Of a DNA stretch of 64,000 bases, positions 1 to 12,092 are shown piece by piece. The position numbers were made by a program, and so were the translations under genes. Positions within the stretch are counted from its first letter, which is position 1, and every line of letters begins with the position of its first letter. A model generated the notes under the pieces. The model had not been told where the DNA came from, did not search any database, and was given only the letters and a program-made list of their open reading frames with translations. The DNA is from an uncultured Oscillospiraceae bacterium (GTDB taxonomy: Bacteria; Bacillota; Clostridia; Oscillospirales; Oscillospiraceae), in NCBI GenBank assembly GCA_910588365.1, contig CAJUQS010000164.1:32158-96157 (forward strand). The letters run 5' to 3'.

Positions 1-1822
1 TGTCCCCGCAGCCCTCCGCTTTCACGCCCACAGCCAGAATGCGGGAGATGCCCCGCTTCTCCCAGAACTGCCGGTCCTCCGCCTCCTCCAGGATGCGCAT
101 TTCCAGCTCCACCCGGAAGAGGGAGCCCCGATTGACCTCGCTGAAGACCTCAATGGTTCCGCCCATGAGCTCCACGATGCTCTTGGTGATGGCCATGCCC
201 AGTCCGGTGCCCTGCACCTTGTTTGTTGTACTGTTTTCCGCCCGGGTGAAGGCGTCGAAAATCGTCTCCAGGTACTCCGGCGTCATGCCGTAGCCGGTGT
301 CCTCCACCTCAATGCGGATGCGCTCATACTGGCTGGAGCGCTGCTCAAGCCCGATGATGCGCAGCCAGATGCTGCCGCCCGCCGGCGTGTACTTCACAGC
401 GTTGGAGAGCAGGTTGAGCAGAATCTGGTTGACGCGCGTCTCATCTCCCACCAGGTACTCGTGCCGGATACCCGTCACTTCCAGGTGGAAGGCCTGCCCC
501 TTCGCCTTGGCCATGGGCTGGATGATGGCGTCCACGGAGGCAATCACGTCATTGAGGGCGAACCTCTCAAAATTGAGCACCACTTTTCCGCTCTCAATCT
601 TGGATACATCCAGGATATCGTTGATCAGGCTGAGCAGGTGCTGGCCAGAGGCCGTGATCTTCCTCGTATATTCCCGCACCTTGGCCGGATTCTCCGCGTC
701 CTTGGCCAGGAGGGTGGTAAATCCAAGCACCGCGTTCATCGGTGTACGGATATCGTGGGACATGTTGGAGAGGAAGGTGGTCTTGGACTCGCTGGCAATC
801 TGGGCGGCCCGCAGCGCCTCCGCCAGCTGCTGGCTGTGGAGCCTGCGCTCCGCCTCCTGCTCCCTCCGCAGCCTGTCATGCTGTCTCCAGCTGAGGTAGT
901 ACAGAACAATGCACAGGAAAAACGCGGTCAGCATGGAGGCGACGACGATAAAAATGTTCTGATTGACGGTCCGCCCCTCCTGCTGGATGGCCTCGACAGG
1001 CACATAGCCCACCAGGAAGATGGTTCCGCCGTTGACCGGCCACATATAGTTGAGCGCGTGGACCTCCCGTATGTCGTGGTAAAACAGAATATTGCTCCCG
1101 TCCTCCAGGCACTCCTCCACCTCCGCCTGGATGTCCGGGTCCCGGATGCTGTTGGCCCGATAGAAGTCGTCCAGATTCAGGTGGCCCGCGCTGCGCTGTC
1201 CCATCCCCTTGGGCTTCAAAACGAACCGCTGGCTCTCCGCGTCCATGATATACAGAGATGCCTGCTTGTTATAAAATCCGTTCGGGAGGGATTTGTCGAT
1301 TGCGTCATAGACGTATTCGGCATAGAGCGTCCCGATCTCCCGGCCGTCCCGCTCAATGGGGCATTTTACGGTATAGGACCACGTCCCCATATAATTCAGA
1401 TAAGACTGCGAGACCGGCAGGCCGTTTATGGTCCCGCCGGCAGAGAAGTCCAGGCCCTCCTCGGTGAAGGGTTCCCCGGTATTGGAAACACCCTGGGTTT
1501 CTCCTGAGAGAATCAGGGACATTTTTGACATTGTCCGGTTCTTCTCATAGGTGAGGATATAGGTCTCCGGGTCGTCCGCCCTGGCGATTTCCTGGGAGAT
1601 CAGCGTCTGGAACTCCACCTGGCTGCGCAATATCGCCTCGATGGTGTATTGGATCAGATCCAAGCTCTCACTGAGGTTCTGAATGGCCGCCTCAGACATC
1701 TCCCGTGAAATTTTTCGTGAGACCGCGTACACGACTGTCCCCAGGACACAAAAAACCAATATGATGGACAGGAACAGGGACAAGCCTTTCTGTCCTTCCC
1801 GCTTGCTTAGCATCTCTTTCAT
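1..1822 (-). CDS. Membrane-bound sensor histidine kinase, C-terminus beyond window
   Basis: About 607 codons are visible. The start is the ATG at 1822, preceded by GGAG seven bases upstream. TM1 lies near residues 16-37, followed by a long extracytoplasmic region (about 38-288, probably Cache-like), TM2 near 289-309, a coiled linker, a HisKA dimerisation domain with H-box SHDIRTPMNA (His about 356), and an HATPase_c domain with N-box NQILLNLLSNAVKY and G-boxes DTGYGM and GTGLGMA. The reading frame continues past the kinase core at base 1, so a receiver or Hpt domain may follow (inference). It senses an unknown external signal and phosphorylates an unseen regulator. It is divergent from the SLH gene at 2166. 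Confidence 0.9.
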   Translation of the reverse strand, partial: MKEMLSKREGQKGLSLFLSIILVFCVLGTVVYAVSRKISREMSEAAIQNLSESLDLIQYTIEAILRSQVEFQTLISQEIARADDPETYILTYEKNRTMSKMSLILSGETQGVSNTGEPFTEEGLDFSAGGTINGLPVSQSYLNYMGTWSYTVKCPIERDGREIGTLYAEYVYDAIDKSLPNGFYNKQASLYIMDAESQRFVLKPKGMGQRSAGHLNLDDFYRANSIRDPDIQAEVEECLEDGSNILFYHDIREVHALNYMWPVNGGTIFLVGYVPVEAIQQEGRTVNQNIFIVVASMLTAFFLCIVLYYLSWRQHDRLRREQEAERRLHSQQLAEALRAAQIASESKTTFLSNMSHDIRTPMNAVLGFTTLLAKDAENPAKVREYTRKITASGQHLLSLINDILDVSKIESGKVVLNFERFALNDVIASVDAIIQPMAKAKGQAFHLEVTGIRHEYLVGDETRVNQILLNLLSNAVKYTPAGGSIWLRIIGLEQRSSQYERIRIEVEDTGYGMTPEYLETIFDAFTRAENSTTNKVQGTGLGMAITKSIVELMGGTIEVFSEVNRGSLFRVELEMRILEEAEDRQFWEKRGISRILAVGVKAEGCGD

Positions 1823-1931
1823 TGGCAATCTCCATTCCCCGATGCGTTGGGAGAGCAGCACCGGCGCCCCTTATGAAGCGGTTGGCCTCCCCGCCGTTCC
1901 GCGGGGCGGCCCGCCCTGACGCCGCCCCTCC

Positions 1932-1961
1932 ATTATACTATTTTCCATGGTTTCGTGTCAA
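1932..1961 (-). promoter_or_regulatory. Sigma-A promoter of the histidine kinase
   Basis: Reading leftward, TTGACA (1956-1961) and TATAAT (1932-1937) are separated by 18 bases. This leaves a leader of about 100 nt before the ATG at 1822. Confidence 0.7.
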
Positions 1962-2102
1962 CACCTTCCAGGCGGCGGGCCGCCGCGGCGCCCTGCCGGG
2001 CCTCCGGCCGATCCTGATGGGCAAATGTCAGGAAGAAACCGGACAAGGGCTGCGTCCGCGCCGCCGGGAATGCCAGCCCATCCGATCCCGATGTTTGAAA
2101 AT

Positions 2103-2131
2103 TTGACGGACAGGGAAAAATCTGGTACAAT
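2103..2131 (+). promoter_or_regulatory. Sigma-A promoter of the SLH-domain gene
   Basis: TTGACG (2103-2108), a 17-base spacer and TACAAT (2126-2131) lie 35 bases upstream of the start at 2166. Confidence 0.65.
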
Positions 2132-2165
2132 AGGACCCATTCCACATCAAAGTGAGGAAATTTTT

Positions 2166-3242
2166 ATGAAAAGACGCTTGATAACTCTTGCGTTGGCCGT
2201 ACTGCTCTGCCTGGAGCTGTCCCTTCCCGCCCTGGCCGACGCGTCCAGCTTTCTGTCCCACCGCTTCTCTGCCAGCTACAGCGACATATCCGACGGCCAC
2301 TGGTCCGCCGACGGCGTGGAGCGGGCCGCCACCCTGGGGATCTTCCAGGGAATTGGAAACGGGCAGTTCGGCAGGGGACAGCCCATCACCCGGGCCGCCT
2401 TTGTCACCGCCATGGTGCGGCTGTTCGGCTGGAAGGAGACCCTGCCGGAGCGGGACTCCTTCTCCGACGTGACGGCGGACCGCTGGTTCTACCGCTATGT
2501 GGAGACTGCCAAGGCCCACGGGGCCATCGCCGTCTCCGACCACGCCTTCCGCCCGACGGACGACATCACGCGGGAGGACATGGCGGCAATGCTGGTCCGC
2601 GGCCTGGGCTATACCTCCCTGGCCGGGGTGGCCAGCGGCTATGAATCCCCCTTCTCGGACATCACCTCCAACAAGGGCTTTATCATCGTGGCCCACGATC
2701 TGGGCATTGTGGACGGCGTGGGGGAGGACCGCTTTGACCCCACCGGCACCGCCACCCGGGAACAGGCCGCCGTGATGATGGTGCGCGTCCACGACCTGCT
2801 CAACGCCCGCTCCACCCATATCACCTCCCTGAACGGCAGACAGGCCGTCTCCGTTCCCACGCCGGAGCCGAAGCCGGGGGAGGAGCTGCCCACCACCCCC
2901 CTGGAGCCATTGACGGATCTCTATGACCTGCTGCGCAGGATGAAGCTGAGCGGCGCGGACATGGGACAGGCTGTGCTGCGCCTGGCCGAGGGCGGCGTTC
3001 GCACGGTGATCGCCAATGGAACCGTTGTCAGCCGGGATACCCTCAACGCCCAGGAGGTGGCGGAGCTGCTGGGCAGGCCGGGGGTGAACGAATACTACTC
3101 CACCCGCTATGAGAGCGCCTACTGCATCTACCAGCCCAACGAGGGCCAGACCGCCGCCGTCTGGTATCAGAGTGCGCAGAGCCTGTCGGCAAAGCTCCAG
3201 CTGGCGCGGCTGTTCGGCGTGACACAGTATATTCTGGAATAA
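2166..3242 (+). CDS. Secreted S-layer homology (SLH) domain protein
   Basis: 358 aa from the ATG at 2166, preceded by a GAGG ribosome site; the open frame extends further upstream but has no better start. Residues 1-24 are a typical signal peptide (MKRR, hydrophobic core, ALAD). Three SLH repeats follow (roughly residues 38-80, 99-140 and 158-205), with the usual FSDV and ITRAAF/ITREDM/ATREQAA motifs. The C-terminal 150 residues, after a Pro/Glu linker, match nothing I recognise. SLH triplets bind secondary cell-wall polymer, so a wall-anchored exported protein is inferred. It is a single gene followed by a strong terminator. Confidence 0.88.
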   Translation: MKRRLITLALAVLLCLELSLPALADASSFLSHRFSASYSDISDGHWSADGVERAATLGIFQGIGNGQFGRGQPITRAAFVTAMVRLFGWKETLPERDSFSDVTADRWFYRYVETAKAHGAIAVSDHAFRPTDDITREDMAAMLVRGLGYTSLAGVASGYESPFSDITSNKGFIIVAHDLGIVDGVGEDRFDPTGTATREQAAVMMVRVHDLLNARSTHITSLNGRQAVSVPTPEPKPGEELPTTPLEPLTDLYDLLRRMKLSGADMGQAVLRLAEGGVRTVIANGTVVSRDTLNAQEVAELLGRPGVNEYYSTRYESAYCIYQPNEGQTAAVWYQSAQSLSAKLQLARLFGVTQYILE

Positions 3243-3255
3243 TCAATCAACGATC

Positions 3256-3293
3256 AAACTGGTGCGTTCCCCATCGGAACGCACCAGTTTTTT
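3256..3293. terminator. Rho-independent terminator after the SLH gene
   Basis: A 15-bp perfect stem (3256-3270 with 3276-3290) with a 5-nt loop CCATC, followed by a T-run. The AAA foot on the other strand lets it also serve the convergent DUF4230 gene. Confidence 0.92.
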
Positions 3294-3295
3294 CT

Positions 3296-3928
3296 CTATT
3301 CCACTGTCAGCGTATAGCTCTCCATTCCCGGCATCAGCGTCAGCAGGGACTCCACCGCCGCCCGCGCCTTTTCGTCCGCGCTGGTGAGCAGGCCGTTGTC
3401 CTCCGCCCGCTGCTCCATGGCCTTTTTCTGGTCCAGGGTAAAGCCGGTGTAGTCCTCAATGGTGATGCGGTTGAAGAGATTGTCGCTCTCGTCAAATACC
3501 TCGATGCTGTCCTCCGGAATCTCGTGGGACAGGATCCGGCTCGCCGGCAGCCGGACGGTTACGGCCTGCCGGATCTCGTCCACCTCCACCTGAACCTGGC
3601 TGAGATCCACGCCGGCCTTGATGACGCCGTCATAGGAGACAATGAAGCTCTTGGCGGTAAAGGGCACCTTCCAGCCGTAGAAGTCCACCTGGTTCTCAAA
3701 GCGGCCCATGCTGGTGTAGTAGTAGGCCACCGTCACCAGCTCCTGGGCGGAGCGCAGATGCTCTCCCAGGAGATCGCCGGTGATCACCGGCTCCGCCTCC
3801 CGCCCGCCGCGGCTGAGGCCGCAGAGGAACGCGGCCATCACCAGACCGCCAACCAGCAGCAGTGCCAGAACCGTCAGCAGCAGCTTTGTCCGCAGCCGCA
3901 GCCGGGGCTTTCTTTCCAGTTCGTTCAA
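3296..3928 (-). CDS. DUF4230 family membrane-anchored protein
   Basis: 210 aa. It starts with TTG at 3928, eight bases after GGAGG. A short basic N-terminus (residues 1-14) precedes one TM helix (about 15-36). The extracytoplasmic part carries the pattern of DUF4230 proteins: a VTVAYYYTSMGR segment, a YDGVIKAGVDLSQVQVEV strand and a charged C-terminal helix. The function of the family is unknown. It lies 13 bases downstream of rnhA in the same direction, so the two may be co-transcribed. The stop sits right beside the shared terminator at 3256-3293. Confidence 0.8.
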   Translation of the reverse strand: MNELERKPRLRLRTKLLLTVLALLLVGGLVMAAFLCGLSRGGREAEPVITGDLLGEHLRSAQELVTVAYYYTSMGRFENQVDFYGWKVPFTAKSFIVSYDGVIKAGVDLSQVQVEVDEIRQAVTVRLPASRILSHEIPEDSIEVFDESDNLFNRITIEDYTGFTLDQKKAMEQRAEDNGLLTSADEKARAAVESLLTLMPGMESYTLTVE

Positions 3929-3941
3929 AAGCGCCGCCTCC

Positions 3942-4379
3942 TTATTTCAGCTTCTGCCACTCGCTGACGGCCAGCTGGTCGCAGCGGTTGTTGTATGGAT
4001 TTTCCGCGTGGCCCTTGACCCAGTGGGTGCGGACCTGGTGGACCTCGCACAGGTCCAGAAGGACGGCCCACAGATCCGGGTTCAGGGCGGGCTTTTTGTC
4101 GCTCTTGACCCAGCCGCGGGCCCGCCAGCCCTTTGCCCAGCCCTTTTCCAGGGCGTCAATGACGTATTTGCTGTCTGAGTAGAGATCCACGGCGCAGGGC
4201 TCCTTGAGGGTTTGCAGGGCGCGGATGACGCCGGTGAGCTCCATACGGTTGTTGGTGGTATTGGCCTCCCCTCCGGACATCTCCTTTGTATGGGGGCCAT
4301 ACTGTAAAATTGCTCCCCAGCCGCCGGGCCCCGGGTTGCCGGAGCAGGCGCCGTCCGTGTAGATGGTGACTTGTTTCAT
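3942..4379 (-). CDS. rnhA: Ribonuclease HI
   Basis: 145 aa, normal length for the family. RNase HI cuts the RNA strand of RNA-DNA hybrids (R-loops, primer remnants). The catalytic carboxylates are all visible: Asp9 ([15 protein letters not shown]), Glu47 (NNRMEL), Asp69 (YSDSKYV) and Asp134 (NNRCDQLA), with the HWVKGHA loop. A basic handle region ([10 protein letters not shown]) is present. It sits upstream of the DUF4230 gene and downstream of the SHOCT gene on the same strand. Confidence 0.96.
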   Translation of the reverse strand: MKQVTIYTDGACSGNPGPGGWGAILQYGPHTKEMSGGEANTTNNRMELTGVIRALQTLKEPCAVDLYSDSKYVIDALEKGWAKGWRARGWVKSDKKPALNPDLWAVLLDLCEVHQVRTHWVKGHAENPYNNRCDQLAVSEWQKLK

Positions 4380-4391
4380 ATTCTTGACTCC

Positions 4392-4676
4392 TCAGCGCTT
4401 TTTCAGAAGCTCCCGCTTTTTCTCCCGGTACTCCTCCGCTGTAAGCAGGCCAGCCTTTTTCAGCGTCTCAATCTGTTCCAGGCTTACTGCCGGCATAGGG
4501 GGCTCCGGCCCCCTTTCTTCCTTCGCAGAGCGCTTCCTTGCCGCCTCTCTCCTCTTTTTGCGTTCCTGACTGGGAATGTAAATGCCAAAAAAAGCGACAC
4601 AAAGGAGGATTCCGGCAAGCATCACGCTCTCTTGTGGGAAAAACATGGATACGGTTGAGAAAATCATACTTGCCAT
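4392..4676 (-). CDS. Small SHOCT-domain membrane protein
   Basis: 94 aa. The N-terminal half has one hydrophobic helix (about residues 17-34). A highly charged Lys/Arg/Glu linker follows, and a C-terminal SHOCT motif (LKKAGLLTAEEYREKKRELL). SHOCT domains are short oligomerisation or targeting modules at the end of many bacterial membrane proteins; the specific role here is unknown. The ribosome site before ATG 4676 is weak, and an in-frame ATG three codons later is possible. It lies 12 bases before rnhA. Confidence 0.7.
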   Translation of the reverse strand: MASMIFSTVSMFFPQESVMLAGILLCVAFFGIYIPSQERKKRREAARKRSAKEERGPEPPMPAVSLEQIETLKKAGLLTAEEYREKKRELLKKR

Positions 4677-4686
4677 AGCTTCTTCT

Positions 4687-4764
4687 TAGACCCTGTATTC
4701 ATAGCCGCGGTATGCCGGGAAAAAGACCGTCAAGACGGTGTCCAACGGCTGGAGAGACAGGTTC

Positions 4765-4766
<2 letters not shown>
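4687..4766. repeat. AACCTGTATTCA-type inverted-end element (degenerate copy)
   Basis: It begins CCCTGTATTCATAGCCG and ends with a decayed CGGCT...ACAGGTTCTTA, matching the ends of the elements at 14035-14122 and 24358-24441. Its right end abuts the gyrA stop codon (4765-4767). Confidence 0.6.
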
Positions 4767-7251
<2,485 letters not shown>

Positions 7252-7268
7252 GGCTTGTGTTTCTCCCT

Positions 7269-9221
7269 TTAGTAATCAAGGTAAACGGCGCTCTTGGCTT
7301 CCTTCTCAATGAACTCCTTCCGGGGCTCCACCTTCTCACCCATGAGGAGGTTGAAGATGGCGTCTGCCTGGACCGCGTCGTCCATCTCGATACGGCGGAG
7401 GGTACGGCGCTCGGGATCCATGGTGGTCTCCCACAGCTCGTGGGGGTTCATCTCGCCCAGGCCCTTGAAGCGGTTGATCTCGATCTTGGCGTTGGGGTTG
7501 TCCCCCCGGAGCTCCGCGGCAATCTGCTCCCGCTCCACGTCGTCAAAGGCCAGGCGGGTGGTCTTGCCCCGGGTCAGCTTGAACAGGGGAGGGACGGCGG
7601 AGTAGACGTACCCCTGCTCAATCAGGGGCCGCATGAAGCGGAAGAAGAAGGTCAGAAGCAGTGTGCGGATATGGCTGCCGTCCACGTCCGCATCGGCCAT
7701 GATGATGACCTTGTGATAGCGCAGCTTGTTCACGTCAAACTCGTCGCCAATGCCGGCCCCGAGGGCAGTGATCACCGGCTGAAGCTTGTCGTTGCCATAG
7801 ACCTTGTCAACCCGGGCCTTCTCCACATTGAGCATCTTGCCCCACAGGGGGAGAATGGCCTGGAACCGGGAGTCCCGGCCCTGGGTGGCGGATCCGCCTG
7901 CGGAGTCTCCCTCGACGATGTACAGCTCCGTCAGCTCCGGGTTGTTCTCGTTGCAGTCCCGCAGCTTGTCCGGCATGGCCGCGCCGCCCAGGGCCGTCTT
8001 GCGGCGGATGGACTCCTTTGCCTTTCTGGCGGCCTCCCGGGCCCGGTTGGCCATCATGGCCTTGTCCAGAATCGATCGGGCCACCCGCGGGTTCTCCTCC
8101 AGGTACTCCTCCAGCTTCTCGCTGACAACCGCCGCCGTCAGGGTACGGATGGAGGCGTTGCCCAGCTTGGCCTTGGTCTGGCCCTCGAACTGTGCGTCGG
8201 TGAGCTTGACGGAGATGACGCAGGTGATGCCCTCCCGGCAGTCCTCGCCGGAGACCTTGTCGTCCCCCTTGATGATGTTGGCCTTCTTGCCGTAGGCGTT
8301 GAGCACCGTGGTCAGGGCCCGCTTGAAGCCCTCCTCGTGCATGCCGCCCTCCGGCGTGCGCACGTCGTTGGCAAAGGAGACAATGGTCTCGCTGTAGCCG
8401 TCGTTATATTGCAGCGCCACCTCCACTGAGGAGTCGTCCTTCATGCCCCGCATGTAGATCACGTCGTCCTGGATGGTGGTCTTGTTCTGGTTGAGCCAGG
8501 TCACATACTCCCGGATGCCGCCCTCATAGCACATGGAGTCGGACTCCTCCCGGCCCTGGCGTTTATCGAATGTGGAGATCTTCAGCCCGGCGTTCAAAAA
8601 CGCCTGCTGCTGCATCCGGGTATGGATGATGTCGTAGCTGTAAGCGGTGACATCGAACATCTCAGGATCAGGCTTGAAGGTGACCACGGTGCCGGTCCTG
8701 TCCGTGGGCCCCACCACCTGCATGGGCTGGGTGATGTTCCCCCGTGAGAACTTCATCTCGTAGATCTGGCCGTTCTTGTGGACCTGGACCTCCAGCCACT
8801 CGCTCAGGGCGTTGACCACGCTGGCGCCCACGCCGTGGAGTCCGCCGGAGACCTTGTAGCCGCCGCCGCCGAACTTGCCGCCGGCGTGGAGCACGGTAAA
8901 GACCACCTCCAGGGCGGGCAGGCCGGTCTGCGGCTGGATGTCCACAGGGATGCCGCGGCCGTTGTCGGTGACGGTGATGGTATCGCCCTCGTTGATGGTG
9001 ACGGTGATCTCGTCGCAGAAGCCGGCAAGGGCTTCGTCAATGGAGTTATCGACGATCTCGTAGACCAGGTGGTGCAGTCCGGACTCGCTGGTGGAGCCGA
9101 TGTACATGCCGGGGCGCTTGCGCACCGCTTCCAGCCCCTCCAGCACCTGGATCTCCGATCCGCCGTACTCGTGGTCCACCTGGGCGGGATTCAGCTCGTT
9201 GAGTTCATTGAAATCAGACAT
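7269..9221 (-). CDS. gyrB: DNA gyrase subunit B
   Basis: 650 aa from the ATG at 9221 ([10 protein letters not shown]). The ATPase subunit has a GHKL fold with [22 protein letters not shown] and [15 protein letters not shown]. The TOPRIM domain carries EGDSAGGSA and DADVDGSHI for Mg2+ binding. A TTG two codons upstream (9227) stands six bases from GGAGG and is a real alternative start, since the ATG is 12 bases from it. The open frame continues upstream through remB in another phase and is not coding there. It lies between remB and gyrA, as in Bacillus. Confidence 0.97.
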   Translation of the reverse strand: MSDFNELNELNPAQVDHEYGGSEIQVLEGLEAVRKRPGMYIGSTSESGLHHLVYEIVDNSIDEALAGFCDEITVTINEGDTITVTDNGRGIPVDIQPQTGLPALEVVFTVLHAGGKFGGGGYKVSGGLHGVGASVVNALSEWLEVQVHKNGQIYEMKFSRGNITQPMQVVGPTDRTGTVVTFKPDPEMFDVTAYSYDIIHTRMQQQAFLNAGLKISTFDKRQGREESDSMCYEGGIREYVTWLNQNKTTIQDDVIYMRGMKDDSSVEVALQYNDGYSETIVSFANDVRTPEGGMHEEGFKRALTTVLNAYGKKANIIKGDDKVSGEDCREGITCVISVKLTDAQFEGQTKAKLGNASIRTLTAAVVSEKLEEYLEENPRVARSILDKAMMANRAREAARKAKESIRRKTALGGAAMPDKLRDCNENNPELTELYIVEGDSAGGSATQGRDSRFQAILPLWGKMLNVEKARVDKVYGNDKLQPVITALGAGIGDEFDVNKLRYHKVIIMADADVDGSHIRTLLLTFFFRFMRPLIEQGYVYSAVPPLFKLTRGKTTRLAFDDVEREQIAAELRGDNPNAKIEINRFKGLGEMNPHELWETTMDPERRTLRRIEMDDAVQADAIFNLLMGEKVEPRKEFIEKEAKSAVYLDY

Positions 9222-9240
9222 AATCAAAAATGACCTCCAG

Positions 9241-9516
9241 TCAGTATAGGGGAAACAGGGATTGCAGGGCCTCCAGCCGCCCCAGGAGGGTGGCCGGGGC
9301 CAGGGGGGTGATGTACACGCGCTGCCAGCTGCCCCGGGGGCAGCAGACAACGAGGGATTTGGGAAGGTCGCTGCCAACGCTGACCACCATGCCCTCCTCC
9401 TCAGCCGCCCGGAGAAATTTTTTTGTATCCCGGGCGGAGGAGGCGTTATCCAGATCAAATATTCCAATAATGTCGTCCGTTGGAACGGAGACATTGCTGC
9501 CAAGGTGTAAATACAT
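9241..9516 (-). CDS. remB: RemA/RemB-like regulatory protein (DUF370)
   Basis: 91 aa. The N-terminal sequence MYLHLGSNVSVPTDDIIGIFDLDNAS is that of the DUF370 family (as RemB/YaaB), and the position between recF and gyrB matches remB of Bacillus subtilis. Relatives bind DNA and control matrix and osmoprotection genes; here that role is only inferred from the family. The ribosome site AAGAAGGA stands four bases before ATG 9516. Confidence 0.85.
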   Translation of the reverse strand: MYLHLGSNVSVPTDDIIGIFDLDNASSARDTKKFLRAAEEEGMVVSVGSDLPKSLVVCCPRGSWQRVYITPLAPATLLGRLEALQSLFPLY

Positions 9517-9651
9517 GTTTTCCTTCTTTGCGGTACAAGGATGGATATTTCTTTTCGGTGCCTTACGGGGGCTCCGCGCCCCCGGACCCCGGGGTTATTT
9601 TTCCAACGCGGGAAAAGCAGCAAAGCGTTAATCCCCCGTCAAAGCCAGGAA
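9517..9651. other. recF-remB intergenic region with GC hairpin
   Basis: 135 bases. It contains a GGGGGC/GCGCCCCC hairpin (about 9566-9583) and a GGGGTTATTTTTCC stretch resembling the GTTACTTTTT variants near 29.7 and 44.5 kb. No gene is seen. It may attenuate transcription between recF and remB. Confidence 0.4.
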
Positions 9652-10761
9652 TCACGGTGATGAGATCACCCCATCGCTCACCCGGTAAACATTCCCTTTC
9701 AGCAGGGAATGCAGGCGATCCTCCTCACAGCAGGTAATAAAAACCTGCCCGCTGCCCAGACGGTTCAAAACATACTCCTGCCGCTTGGGATCCAGCTCAC
9801 TGAGCACATCGTCCAGCAGCAGGATAGGGTATTCCCCAATGATCTCCTTATGGATCTCCCGGGCAGCAAGCTTCAGGGACAGGGCCGCCGTGCGGGTCTG
9901 CCCCTGGGAGGCGTAGGATCGGGCGCTTATGCCGTCCAGCTGGACCTCTATCTCGTCCTTGTGGGGGCCGGAGAGACACTGGCGGCTGGAGATCTCCGCG
10001 TAGTGGTGCTCCCGCTGGTGCTCCAGGAGCTGGAGCACCAGCAGCTTGTGATCCCCAAAGGGATCAGAAACCGTCTTCACCGTTCTGTAGGATACCGTCA
10101 GCTCCTCCCGGCCCCCGGAGCACTCGCCGTGGGCGGCGGAGGCGTAGCGCGAGAGCAGCTTGGCAAACCGGGCCCGGTAGTGGATGAGGACCGCCCCGGT
10201 CTCCGCCATGCGGAGATTGAAGTCCGGCAGCGTGGCGATGAGATCCGGCCGCTCCGCGCAGTCCCGCAGAATGCGGGTCTTATGCTCATGGAGGCGCTGG
10301 TACTCCGTCAGGGCCGCCGCGTAGCGGGGACGCAGCTGGCACAGGGACATATCCAGAAACCGGCGGCGGGCTGCCGCGCCGTCCCGGATCAGCTGCAGAT
10401 CCTCCGGACAGAAAAAGACCGTGTTGAGCACCTGGCTCAGCTCCGAAGCCGCCTTGGCGGGAACCTTGTTGACGGTGATCTTCTTCTTCCGGCCATATCC
10501 CACCTCGATGCGGCTGGAAAACTCCCGGTTTCGGGTATAGACGCCGCCCTCCAGCCGGAAGCCCGCCTCCCCGAAGCGGATCAGCTCCCGGTCGCTGCGG
10601 GTGCGGTGGGACTTGCCGGCGGACAGGCAGACCATGGCCTCCAGCAGGTTGGTCTTGCCTTGGGCATTTTCGCCGCAGATCACGTTGCACACCGGATCAA
10701 AGTCCACCCGCTGGGAGACGTAATTGCGAAAGTTCTCCAGATAGAGGCTGTCAAGGCGCAT
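9652..10761 (-). CDS. recF: DNA replication and repair protein RecF
   Basis: 369 aa from the ATG at 10761 (MRLDSLYLENFRNYV), the standard RecF N-terminus; a longer open frame upstream is overlap with the S4 gene. SMC-like ATPase with Walker A GENAQGKT (residues 30-37), ABC signature (about LSGPHKDE) and Walker B ILLLDDVLSELD. It loads RecA at gaps with RecO and RecR. The start overlaps the S4 gene's end by 11 bases with no strong ribosome site of its own, suggesting translational coupling. Confidence 0.96.
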   Translation of the reverse strand: MRLDSLYLENFRNYVSQRVDFDPVCNVICGENAQGKTNLLEAMVCLSAGKSHRTRSDRELIRFGEAGFRLEGGVYTRNREFSSRIEVGYGRKKKITVNKVPAKAASELSQVLNTVFFCPEDLQLIRDGAAARRRFLDMSLCQLRPRYAAALTEYQRLHEHKTRILRDCAERPDLIATLPDFNLRMAETGAVLIHYRARFAKLLSRYASAAHGECSGGREELTVSYRTVKTVSDPFGDHKLLVLQLLEHQREHHYAEISSRQCLSGPHKDEIEVQLDGISARSYASQGQTRTAALSLKLAAREIHKEIIGEYPILLLDDVLSELDPKRQEYVLNRLGSGQVFITCCEEDRLHSLLKGNVYRVSDGVISSP

Positions 10762-10966
10762 AGGCAGTGGTGTAGTCCCGGCCCTGGAAGGTGACAACGT
10801 CTCCGGGGCGGAGCTTCCGTCCCCGCTGCCGGCAGATCTCCCCGTTGACCAGCACCTGGCCGTCCTGGATGAGGCTCTTGGCTTCGCCGCCGGTGGCGGT
10901 GAGGCTGGCCAGCTTCATCAGATCCTGCAAGCGGATGAATTCTGTTGTTATGGTAATTGTTTCCAT
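10751..10966 (-). CDS. S4-domain RNA-binding protein (YaaA/RlbA type)
   Basis: 71 aa. One S4 fold fills the protein: FIRLQDLMKLASLTATGGEAKSLI followed by GQVLVNGEICRQRGRKL. Genes of this type lie between dnaN and recF in most Firmicutes, and the product is linked to ribosome assembly. It is 16 bases downstream of dnaN and overlaps recF, so the three form one transcription unit. Confidence 0.92.
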   Translation of the reverse strand: METITITTEFIRLQDLMKLASLTATGGEAKSLIQDGQVLVNGEICRQRGRKLRPGDVVTFQGRDYTTAYAP

Positions 10967-10982
10967 GATTTATTATATCCAA

Positions 10983-12092
10983 TCAGTTGCTTTTCAGACG
11001 GACCGGAAGCACCATGTAGAGGAAGCGCTCCTCCCCCTCCACGGGGGTGATGATGCAGGGGGAGATACCCGTGTTCAGCTCAATGCGGACGGAGTCCGCC
11101 GGAGCGTACTTGAGGGCCTCCAGCAGGTAGCGGTTGTTGAAGCCGATCTCCAGATTGTTTCCGTCCCCGGTGATGGAGCAGATATCCTTTGCCTCGCCGT
11201 TGGCGGTTTTCGCGGACATGAGGACCCGGTTATCCTGGAAGATACAGCGGATGGGGCTTTTCTGCTTGTCGGAAATGACCACGGAGACGCGGTCGATGGA
11301 GTTGATCATGGTTTTGGTCTCCGCCACGACGGTGATGGGGTTTGAGCGGGGGATAGCGGCCTTGTAGTCCAGGAATTCACCCTCCAGGCGGCGGCAGATC
11401 AGCTGGGTGGGGCCCACCTCAAAGAGGAGGTGGCGATTACCGAGAGTAATCACCGCTTGTTCCTCCGTGTCCTCACAGATTTTTTCCACCTCGTTGAGGG
11501 CGGAGCCGGGGGCTACGAAGTGGAAGGAGCCTCCCGTTGCGCTCTCCAGCGCCTCCCGGCGGAGGGCCAGGCGGAAGCCGTCCACGCTGACGACGGTGAG
11601 GTTTTTCTCCTCGATCTCGAAAAGGGATCCGGTGTGGATGGGGCGGACCTCGTCCGTGGAGACGGCGAAGGAGGTTTCACCGATCATGGATCGGAGGGTC
11701 TTCTGCTGGATGTGGACCGAATATTGATCCTCTACCTCCGGCAGATCCGGGTAGTCCTCGGCGGACAGTGCCAGGATATTGAAGGAGGCGTCCCCGCAGG
11801 TCAGGGTGACGGTCAGATCCTGGGCGGAGGAGAAGGTGACGACATCATCAGGGAGGCGCCGGATGATCTCACCAAAGAGCCGGGCGGGCAGCACCAGAGA
11901 GCCCTCCTCGGTGACGTCGGCCTCCAGATTGGTACGGATTCCGGTCTGCATGTTGTATCCGGAGATGGTCAGCTGTGTGCCGGCCTGGATTAGAACGCCC
12001 TCCAGGGCTGGGATGGAGCTTTTGGCGGAGACTGCCCTGGAGGCGGTGTTGACAGCGGATTGAAGAAGGATCTTTTCGCAGGAAAATTTCAT
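10983..12092 (-). CDS. dnaN: DNA polymerase III beta sliding clamp
   Basis: 369 aa, the usual clamp length with three repeated domains. The N-terminus MKFSCEKILLQSAVNTASRAV and C-terminus MVLPVRLKSN are family hallmarks; the latter belongs to the surface that binds client peptides. The dimeric ring tethers polymerase to DNA. An AAAGGA site precedes ATG 12092. It is separated from dnaA by the putative origin. Confidence 0.97.
   Translation of the reverse strand: MKFSCEKILLQSAVNTASRAVSAKSSIPALEGVLIQAGTQLTISGYNMQTGIRTNLEADVTEEGSLVLPARLFGEIIRRLPDDVVTFSSAQDLTVTLTCGDASFNILALSAEDYPDLPEVEDQYSVHIQQKTLRSMIGETSFAVSTDEVRPIHTGSLFEIEEKNLTVVSVDGFRLALRREALESATGGSFHFVAPGSALNEVEKICEDTEEQAVITLGNRHLLFEVGPTQLICRRLEGEFLDYKAAIPRSNPITVVAETKTMINSIDRVSVVISDKQKSPIRCIFQDNRVLMSAKTANGEAKDICSITGDGNNLEIGFNNRYLLEALKYAPADSVRIELNTGISPCIITPVEGEERFLYMVLPVRLKSN

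Noticed and set aside
297..1507. Rightward open frames opposite the histidine kinase
   Set aside because: They are shadows of the leftward kinase gene, whose H-, N- and G-box motifs are unmistakable; the rightward translations are low-complexity and lack ribosome sites.
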